From: Planctomycetota bacterium
GTDB taxonomy: Bacteria > Planctomycetota > Phycisphaerae > Sedimentisphaerales > SM23-30
Assembly (NCBI GenBank): GCA_029573975.1
Contig: JAKQBU010000079.1
Span: 1-5,331, forward strand
DNA: 5,331 bases
Direction of reading: 5' to 3'
The position numbers and the translations under genes are program-made. Below, in pieces: positions 1 to 3,745 of this stretch. The notes under the pieces were generated by a model. It was not told the origin of the DNA. It was given only the letters and a program-made list of their open reading frames with translations, and did no database searches. Positions within the stretch are counted from its first letter, which is position 1. The number at the start of each line of letters is the position of its first letter.

Positions 1-794
1 CCGCGCACCAGCATATGTTCCGCCAGCAGCAGCAGTGACGCCACCCCCACCGCCGCCAGATAAATCCTCCCCAGCGGCACGATCATTCCCAGCAGCAGCA
101 AGAGCGTCACCGCCAGACTGTGACAGGTCCGGCTGATCCACAGCGCCGCCGGCTCCCCCAGCCGGGCCGGTATCGAATACAACCCATCCCGCCGGTCCAC
201 CTCGATATCCTGAAAGGCATAAATAATATCGAACCCCGCCGTCCACAACAGTACCACTCCGCCCAGAACTATCACCGGTAAGGTAAGGACCGGCCCCTTC
301 GGCGGACTGACCGCCACGCACACCCCCACCGGCGCCAGCATCAGCGACGCCCCCAGCCAGAAATGCGACGCCCACGTAAACCGCTTCGTCAGACTGTAAA
401 AACAAATAAACAGTAGCACCGGAAACGCCAGCGCCCCCGGCCAGTAATTCCCGTACCCAACCCAGAACAAATACGTCCCCATCCCGAACACCAGGCTGGC
501 CCCGTAAAGAAACCACCACGCCTTCCGGGAACTCACCTGCCCCGCCGGAATCGCCCGCCCCGCCGTCCGCGGATTCCGCGCATCCAGCCGGGCATCCACG
601 ATCCGGTTATACGTCATCGCTACACTCCGGGCCGCCACCATGCAAACCACACTCAGCCCCAGCTTCCCCCACCCGCAGAATCCCGGCGCACCGCCTTGCC
701 CCGCCAAAAACGCCGCCATCACCGCAAAAGGCAGCGCAAACACCGAATGCGAAAACTTGATCATCCGTAAAATCGTGGTGATACTTTTAATCAT
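1..794 (-). CDS. UbiA-family polyprenyltransferase, 3' end outside the window
   Basis: This is an integral membrane enzyme that transfers an isoprenoid chain to an aromatic acid. The 264 visible residues run from the ATG at 794 to the window edge, so the last few dozen residues of a protein of about 290 are missing. Both Mg-diphosphate motifs are present: N63-R-I-V-D67-A-R-L-D71, followed by ARNPRTAGRAIPAG, and D189-IIYAFQD196-IEVD200, followed by RRDGLYSIPARLG. Hydrophobic segments lie around residues 45-60, 95-115, 120-135, 145-162, 170-190 and 225-258. The sequence resembles the UbiA-like group that acts in the futalosine menaquinone pathway (MqnP type) more than proteobacterial UbiA; this is inference, and 4-hydroxybenzoate polyprenyltransferase remains possible. 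The gene overlaps the upstream gene by 8 nt (ATGATTAA) and has no visible Shine-Dalgarno site, so translational coupling is likely. A second in-frame ATG at residue 11 (764) is a weaker start because the upstream one matches the family's N-terminus. Confidence 0.92.
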   Translation of the reverse strand, partial: MIKSITTILRMIKFSHSVFALPFAVMAAFLAGQGGAPGFCGWGKLGLSVVCMVAARSVAMTYNRIVDARLDARNPRTAGRAIPAGQVSSRKAWWFLYGASLVFGMGTYLFWVGYGNYWPGALAFPVLLFICFYSLTKRFTWASHFWLGASLMLAPVGVCVAVSPPKGPVLTLPVIVLGGVVLLWTAGFDIIYAFQDIEVDRRDGLYSIPARLGEPAALWISRTCHSLAVTLLLLLGMIVPLGRIYLAAVGVASLLLLAEHMLVR

Positions 795-1479
795 TGGACG
801 GAGGATAATCCAGCGGTTCCAGATAGATATTGCGGAATTCAATTGGCGTCCCCTCGCTTTGCAGCCCGATTTTCCCGGACGAAACCGACGCCCCGCTCAC
901 CACATTCTGTAAGACCCCGTTCACCAATACCACCATCCAGTCCCCTTTGCAGATGATTTCATAGGTATTCCATTGTCCCGGTTCCTTCTCGCTGCTGTCT
1001 TTCAGCCGGCTCACAATAATATTATGGGCGATCCGTTTGCTTTTGGGATTGAATTCGTTCCATTTCGTCCCCTCCATCGCCACCGTGTCCCCGGCATGGG
1101 TCGCCCACAACTGGCACTCGATACATGTCGGCCAGACCTTATCCGGCCCGCCGGCATGGAGCAGCACCCCGCTGTTGCCCGGCTCGCCCGGCCACCGCCA
1201 CTCCACATGCAGACAATAATCCGCGTAATTCGCCTCCGTCCGCATATACCCCGTCGGCTTGCCTTCACAGCGGATCACCCCGTCCCGAACCGACCACACC
1301 TGGTTCACATCCGACCCGTCCGGCAAAAACAGCTTCCACCCGCTGAAATCCTTCCCGTTCCATAACTCCATCTTTTCCTGCGGCACGATCGGCTTGTCCG
1401 CTTCCTGCTTCTCCGCCGCCCCCAGCATAAACGCGATCACCGCCATCCCCGCCAAAACCAATACCACGTTCTTCTTCAT
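787..1479 (-). CDS. Secreted DUF1080 (3-keto-disaccharide hydrolase-like) protein
   Basis: A 230-residue exported protein of the DUF1080 / 3-keto-glucoside hydrolase type, with a jellyroll (concanavalin-like) fold known from the family. Residues 1-22 form a signal peptide: MKKN, then a hydrophobic core ending near GAAEKQ. The mature domain shows the family marks in order: LWNGKDFSGWK (39-49), WSVRDGVIRCEG (62-73), EWRWPGEPGNSGVLLH (93-108), WPTCIECQLW with a conserved acidic residue at E121 (116-125), W170-NTYEI, and the closing GKIGLQSEGTPIEFRNIYLEPL (202-223 in total). Members act on keto-sugars or carbohydrate chains outside the cytoplasm and are abundant in Planctomycetes and Verrucomicrobia. 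The substrate here cannot be read from sequence. The reading frame stays open upstream to 1611, but the ATG at 1479 is chosen because it starts the signal peptide and has an AGGAG site 8 nt upstream. The start overlaps the stop of the DUF4186 gene by 4 nt (ATGA), and the 3' end overlaps the UbiA start. Confidence 0.93.
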   Translation of the reverse strand: MKKNVVLVLAGMAVIAFMLGAAEKQEADKPIVPQEKMELWNGKDFSGWKLFLPDGSDVNQVWSVRDGVIRCEGKPTGYMRTEANYADYCLHVEWRWPGEPGNSGVLLHAGGPDKVWPTCIECQLWATHAGDTVAMEGTKWNEFNPKSKRIAHNIIVSRLKDSSEKEPGQWNTYEIICKGDWMVVLVNGVLQNVVSGASVSSGKIGLQSEGTPIEFRNIYLEPLDYPPSND

Positions 1480-1871
1480 AATCGATTCTCCTGTTCTATA
1501 GTTGGTAACATTGCTCGTTTCAGCCAGTACCTCAATACCGCCACAATATAATTCACCTGTTCTTCCGTCAGTTCTTTGCCTTTTTCGATTCGATGCCACT
1601 TCTCCAGGCATTTCCGGCAGCAGGTCCCTGTCGCATGCTGGGCGATAAACACCGGATGATTCCGCATCGGTGTCTGCTTGCCGTCGTTTTCCGGCTCGGC
1701 CGGCCCCAGCCGCTGCCGGACAAAATCATACGCATGCCGCTCGACCTCTGCCAGGCCTTTCTCCTCTACATACTGCCGTTCCTTCTTCCCCAGCTTAAAC
1801 CGCCTGCGAAACTTCGACTCCCCCAACCGGCGAAACAACGGTTCTAGATTGAGTTCCTTAATATGGATCAT
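1476..1871 (-). CDS. DUF4186 family protein
   Basis: A 131-residue cytoplasmic protein of the DUF4186 family, whose function is unknown. The family core is clear: a basic segment SKFRRRFKLGKKERQYVEEKG (19-39 in total), RHAYDFVRQRLGPAEPENDG (45-64), QTPMRNHPVFIAQHATGTCC (66-85), then RKCLEKWHRI (86-95) and KELTEEQVNYIV (99-110). Cys84, Cys85, Cys88 and His93, with His72 and His79 nearby, would suit a metal site; this is inference from residue spacing. Start choice is uncertain. The ATG at 1871 gives a normal family length, but a TTG at 1898 would add 9 residues; neither has a good Shine-Dalgarno site. An 11-codon ORF (ATG 1903) ends in the TGA that overlaps ATG 1871, which could supply reinitiation. 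The gene is first in an operon with DUF1080 and UbiA, and its stop overlaps the DUF1080 start by 4 nt. It has no obvious functional link to these partners. Confidence 0.88.
   Translation of the reverse strand: MIHIKELNLEPLFRRLGESKFRRRFKLGKKERQYVEEKGLAEVERHAYDFVRQRLGPAEPENDGKQTPMRNHPVFIAQHATGTCCRKCLEKWHRIEKGKELTEEQVNYIVAVLRYWLKRAMLPTIEQENRL
1488..1492 (-). promoter_or_regulatory. Ribosome binding site for the DUF1080 gene
   Basis: On the minus strand AGGAG lies 8 nt before the ATG at 1479, inside the end of the DUF4186 gene. It decides the start in favour of 1479 over longer in-frame alternatives reaching to 1611. Confidence 0.8.
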
Positions 1872-1912
1872 TTGTTTTCGTAATAATTCATGGAGCAAAG
1901 CATGATTTTAAG

Positions 1913-1931
1913 ATAATACCCCACGTATTAT
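1913..1931. promoter_or_regulatory. Perfect inverted repeat upstream of the DUF4186 operon, possible operator
   Basis: ATAATAC, then the 5-nt spacer CCCAC, then GTATTAT forms a perfect 7-bp inverted repeat 42 nt upstream of the ATG at 1871. Read on the minus strand, one arm supplies a TATTAT that could be a -10 element, although no good -35 sits 16-18 nt further up. A regulator binding here would cover the likely promoter. It could equally be a small RNA hairpin or chance in A+T-rich DNA. Confidence 0.35.
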
Positions 1932-1964
1932 GCAAGGAATCATTTCTCCGGTTTCCTTGATTTT

Positions 1965-1980
1965 ATTCTTTTTGAAGAAT
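1965..1980. repeat. Short inverted repeat at the end of the island operon
   Basis: ATTCTT and AAGAAT form a perfect 6-bp stem with a 4-nt loop, overlapping the stop of the 33-aa ORF by one base. On the minus strand it is followed by AAAATC rather than a T run, so it is a poor intrinsic terminator for the genes above it. It may mark the transcript end or be chance. Confidence 0.25.
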
Positions 1981-2081
1981 TATTTTAGGATCAATTTCAT
2001 GAATGATGAAATAGCTTGGGGCCATGTCATGGGATATAATGAAATTGCGTCAAGTTGTTTTGGTGCGATTTGGGTCTTCAT
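1980..2081 (-). CDS. Possible 33-residue protein downstream of the PIN gene
   Basis: An ATG at 2081, 3 nt after the PIN-gene stop, opens 33 codons ending in TAA. The peptide begins MKTQIAPKQLDAISLYPMTW and ends QAISSFMKLILK. Its composition looks protein-like: a proline and lysine start, a YPMTW segment, then an amphipathic stretch that could form a helix. No Shine-Dalgarno site is visible, so translation would depend on coupling to the PIN gene. I do not recognise a family. The placement suggests a third or fourth member of the island operon. It may also be the shortened remnant of a longer gene or a chance reading frame. Confidence 0.35.
   Translation of the reverse strand: MKTQIAPKQLDAISLYPMTWPQAISSFMKLILK
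1994..2012. repeat. Perfect 7-bp inverted repeat
   Basis: ATTTCAT, the spacer GAATG, then ATGAAAT form a perfect stem with a 5-nt loop. It lies inside the possible 33-aa ORF downstream of the PIN gene. No T run follows on either strand, so a terminator is not supported. A further copy of ATGAAAT occurs at 2039-2045. Confidence 0.25.
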
Positions 2082-2084
2082 AGT

Positions 2085-2609
2085 CTAGGTTTTTTTGGGT
2101 TTTGGCTCAATTTGATGTATATCTTCCATTCCAGGAAGGTATCCAGAGTGTTTGGGAAGATTTTTTGCCTGCAATCCCGCTCGTTTTGCCATTTCTAAGC
2201 AATCCTTATCATCGGTATAAAATTCAAGTGCACCATGATTTTTTGCCGTTGCAACTATGAATGTGTCGGCTCGTAGACATATTCTTGTACCAGGTTTATT
2301 CAGGTTTCGTTTTGATTTTCCATCTTTATAAAGTTTGGCCGCCAAAACAGCATCTCTTACATCAAAAGGCGCTATATGAAAAAGCTTACCAATTTCAATG
2401 GCAGTCTTTTCCATATCGGAGGGTTTAATGGCAGTAAGATATTCCGCCACCACAATTGCTGGAACAATTATTATGGCTTTATTATGTTCAAGTTCATCGA
2501 ATAATATCCTGGCATGTTTAATATCATCTTGCGGTCCGTCTCTGCGCACACCCCATATTAAAGTCATACTGTCAATGGCAACAATCCGCCTATTCTGTTC
2601 ATAACTCAT
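2085..2609 (-). CDS. PIN-domain ribonuclease-like protein
   Basis: A 174-residue protein with a full PIN-domain layout, expected to be a Mg/Mn-dependent RNase. Strand 1 carries the first acidic residue (VAID13SMTLIWG). The second is E56 in the family-typical VPAIVVAEYL helix (49-58). The third is D115 in LRADTFIVATAKNHGALEFY (112-131), and the fourth lies in TDDKD (D133, D134 or D136). All four active-site positions are filled, so the enzyme is likely active. The C-terminal tail after residue 152 is rich in proline and lysine and ends PKPKKT. The ATG at 2609 is preferred over a TTG at 2618, because AGGGGA sits 11 nt before the ATG but only 2 nt before the TTG. The gene starts 2 nt after the stop of the 271-aa gene, so the two are co-transcribed. 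PIN proteins are often VapC-type toxins, but the partner here is not a VapB-like antitoxin; a role in toxin-antitoxin function, defence or RNA processing is inference. Confidence 0.85.
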   Translation of the reverse strand: MSYEQNRRIVAIDSMTLIWGVRRDGPQDDIKHARILFDELEHNKAIIIVPAIVVAEYLTAIKPSDMEKTAIEIGKLFHIAPFDVRDAVLAAKLYKDGKSKRNLNKPGTRICLRADTFIVATAKNHGALEFYTDDKDCLEMAKRAGLQAKNLPKHSGYLPGMEDIHQIEPKPKKT

Positions 2610-2611
2610 GT

Positions 2612-3427
2612 TTAACAAATTCCCCTGATTAGAGATTTTGGATCATCAACATTATCCCAAGCCTTTCCCCCGGCTTCATAGATTGATTCAAGTGCCTCAC
2701 GTATAGAACCTTCTTTGAGAGGGTCAAAAGATTGTATTTCTATAGTTTTTATCTTCCAGTTTTTTCGATACCAGGTTACTTCACCAGAAACACGTATGTT
2801 AGTATAAACATAAGGACCAAGTTTCCGTACCAATTCTTCAGAAGCCACGTGACATATTAACATCTTTGCTGATTGTGCGGCTATTCGCAGACCGCAATGT
2901 GGCTTTGTAGCGCCACCAATACGTTCTAAATACCCATAGACAGAACTTTCGCCTTTAATAAATGCCGACTCCGATATTTCATTGTATGTTTGTGGTGTTA
3001 TTTTAGCAAGCACACTTCCCCCTTTATGATCTTTTCGTATCTCTACCGTGCAACCTATTGCCTTAGCAGCGGCACTAATTTCTTCAATGGACGATAAACT
3101 AACCGAATCCCATTCAGCAACAGATGGATTCTCCAGATTTTTTCCAATATCACCAAGAATCTTTATAGCGGCTGTTCCATTAAATGCGGCAACTGGATAT
3201 GCAGCCGATCTCGAAATTACATCAAGAAGTTGAATAGGAGATATTGAATGTTGAGAAGATTCTTCTTCTTCAAGTTCTGTAATTTCTGATTCTGTATGTT
3301 CAATGAGTCTCTGGACGGCATTGAAAATTCTTGTAAGCGATCTTACAGGTATATCCCACGGTCGAATATTTCCATTCACAAGTCGGATTACGAATGTAGG
3401 TTTCGGTTTTGGGGTTATTGCTGACAT
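2612..3427 (-). CDS. Unrecognised 271-aa protein paired with the PIN nuclease
   Basis: I do not recognise a named family. The protein has no signal peptide or membrane segment, so it is likely cytoplasmic. Visible parts, in order: a basic proline-rich start; FVIRLVNGNIRPWDIPVRSL (12-31), a beta hairpin leading into an amphipathic helix (31-44); an acidic stretch ELEEEESS (51-58), part of a polar linker; a mixed alpha/beta middle (65-145); a beta-rich segment beginning YGYLERIGG (164-172) and running through TNIRVSGEVTWY (209-220), which could be an OB-like or small barrel domain; then a helix and the ending AWDNVDDPKSLIRGI (256-270). The start is firm, since AAGGTG sits 8 nt before the ATG. 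It lies 2 nt from the PIN gene, which suggests the products work together, perhaps with this one as antitoxin, targeting or nucleic-acid-binding partner. That role is inference. At 271 aa it is about three times the length of a usual VapB. Confidence 0.85.
   Translation of the reverse strand: MSAITPKPKPTFVIRLVNGNIRPWDIPVRSLTRIFNAVQRLIEHTESEITELEEEESSQHSISPIQLLDVISRSAAYPVAAFNGTAAIKILGDIGKNLENPSVAEWDSVSLSSIEEISAAAKAIGCTVEIRKDHKGGSVLAKITPQTYNEISESAFIKGESSVYGYLERIGGATKPHCGLRIAAQSAKMLICHVASEELVRKLGPYVYTNIRVSGEVTWYRKNWKIKTIEIQSFDPLKEGSIREALESIYEAGGKAWDNVDDPKSLIRGIC
2621..2626 (-). promoter_or_regulatory. Ribosome binding site for the PIN gene
   Basis: AGGGGA on the minus strand lies 11 nt before the ATG at 2609 and within the last codons of the 271-aa gene. 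It favours that ATG over the nearby TTG at 2618. Confidence 0.6.
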
Positions 3428-3435
3428 AAATAAAT

Positions 3436-3441
3436 CACCTT
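3436..3441 (-). promoter_or_regulatory. Strong ribosome binding site for the 271-aa gene
   Basis: AAGGTG, within AGAAGGTGA on the minus strand, sits 8 nt before the ATG at 3427. It fixes the start of this gene. Confidence 0.8.
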
Positions 3442-3489
3442 CTTTTTATTTTAAATTGCCCAAAAGACATGTCAGTCCATGATACATTA

Positions 3490-3518
3490 GACAGTTCTTT
3501 TCGATTTTCTTAACTGCC
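3490..3518 (-). other. Possible RNA hairpin in the leader of the island operon
   Basis: In the minus-strand transcript, GGCAGTT pairs with AACTGTC over 7 bp including one G-U pair, around a 15-nt purine-rich loop. One arm touches the stop codon of the 35-aa small ORF. The pairing is complete only in minus-strand RNA, since the plus strand would have an A-C mismatch. No T run follows, so it is not a terminator. Confidence 0.25.
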
Positions 3519-3625
3519 TAAACGGTTCTTTCTCCATCGGTAACTTCTCGGTCATATGTTTTTTTACTATAATCGACTGTTTTATTAACATCACTCCAAT
3601 TTTTGCCAATTCCGTTATAGGACAA
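3518..3625 (-). CDS. Possible 35-residue leader protein
   Basis: A TTG at 3625 opens 35 codons ending in TAG, and has AGGAG 5 nt upstream within the longer run GGAGGAGAGG. The peptide reads (M)SYNGIGKNWSDVNKT, then VDYSKKTYDREVTDGERTV; it is hydrophilic, near neutral and has no membrane segment. Its codons are rich in the purine-any-pyrimidine pattern typical of real coding frames (AAC, GGC, AAT, AGT, GAT, GTT, GTC). It lies about 50 nt after the predicted transcription start and 90 nt before the 271-aa gene, so it would be the first product of the island operon. I recognise no family. A competing ORF of 50 codons in another frame (3487-3639, TTG start, GGAGG 9 nt upstream) overlaps it; its peptide is basic and richer in ATA, AGG and TTA codons, so I consider it less likely. 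Confidence 0.42.
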   Translation of the reverse strand: MSYNGIGKNWSDVNKTVDYSKKTYDREVTDGERTV

Positions 3626-3681
3626 TACCTCTCCTCCAATATGCTTTTCCTCCGAGCTAAATTTTCTATATCATCTCCAAT
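3594..3681 (-). repeat. Three ATTGGAG direct repeats at about 40-bp spacing
   Basis: On the minus strand ATTGGAG occurs at 3675-3681, 3634-3640 and 3594-3600, so the steps are 41 and 40 bp, close to four helical turns. The first copy lies at the predicted transcription start. They could be binding sites for a regulator of the island operon. Because each contains GGAG, some similarity may come from ribosome-binding sequence or chance. Confidence 0.3.
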
Positions 3682-3684
3682 TAA

Positions 3685-3713
3685 ATTATAGCACAGGATT
3701 TATGTTTTGTCAC
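3685..3713 (-). promoter_or_regulatory. Sigma-70-type extended -10 promoter of the island operon
   Basis: On the minus strand, GTGACA (3708-3713; one mismatch to TTGACA) is followed by a 17-nt spacer and a perfect TATAAT (3685-3690). TGC directly before the TATAAT makes an extended -10. Transcription would start near 3678, giving a leader of about 250 nt before the 271-aa gene. The promoter starts 32 nt after the GH36 stop, so the island can be expressed independently of the upstream gene. Confidence 0.75.
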
Positions 3714-3745
3714 GTAGATAAATTCACTCATTTTTCAAATCCAAT

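Larger units (their letters stand above)
1899..3745. other. A+T-rich island carrying the PIN module
   Basis: Base composition changes sharply at both ends. Hand counts give 25 G+C of 60 at 2221-2280 and 23 of 60 at 3481-3540, against 44 of 60 at 4681-4740. The island contains the promoter, the leader, the 271-aa gene, the PIN gene and the candidate small ORFs. The two gaps without confident genes are 1899-2084 (a 33-aa ORF and short inverted repeats) and 3428-3745 (promoter, leader, small ORFs). I saw no integrase, tRNA or flanking direct repeat, so the route of acquisition is unknown. Confidence 0.6.

Noticed and set aside
640..912. Plus-strand open frame of 90 codons
   Set aside because: It crosses the UbiA-DUF1080 junction on the opposite strand and has no domain or ribosome binding site.
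973..1365. Plus-strand open frame of 130 codons
   Set aside because: It is antisense to the well-supported DUF1080 gene; its proline- and arginine-rich sequence is typical of a shadow frame.
1479..1611. Longer N-terminus for the DUF1080 protein starting at 1611
   Set aside because: The extra 44 residues overlap the DUF4186 gene, carry no domain and would bury the signal peptide.
1965..2012. Intrinsic terminator for the PIN operon
   Set aside because: The two stems are A+T-rich, and no T run follows either of them in the minus-strand transcript.
2025..2053. TTGACG on the minus strand as a -35 for the DUF4186 operon
   Set aside because: No acceptable -10 lies 15-19 nt downstream; the best candidate at 17 nt is ATGACA.
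3466..3473. GACATGTC palindrome before the 271-aa gene
   Set aside because: An isolated 8-bp palindrome is expected by chance and does not extend outward.
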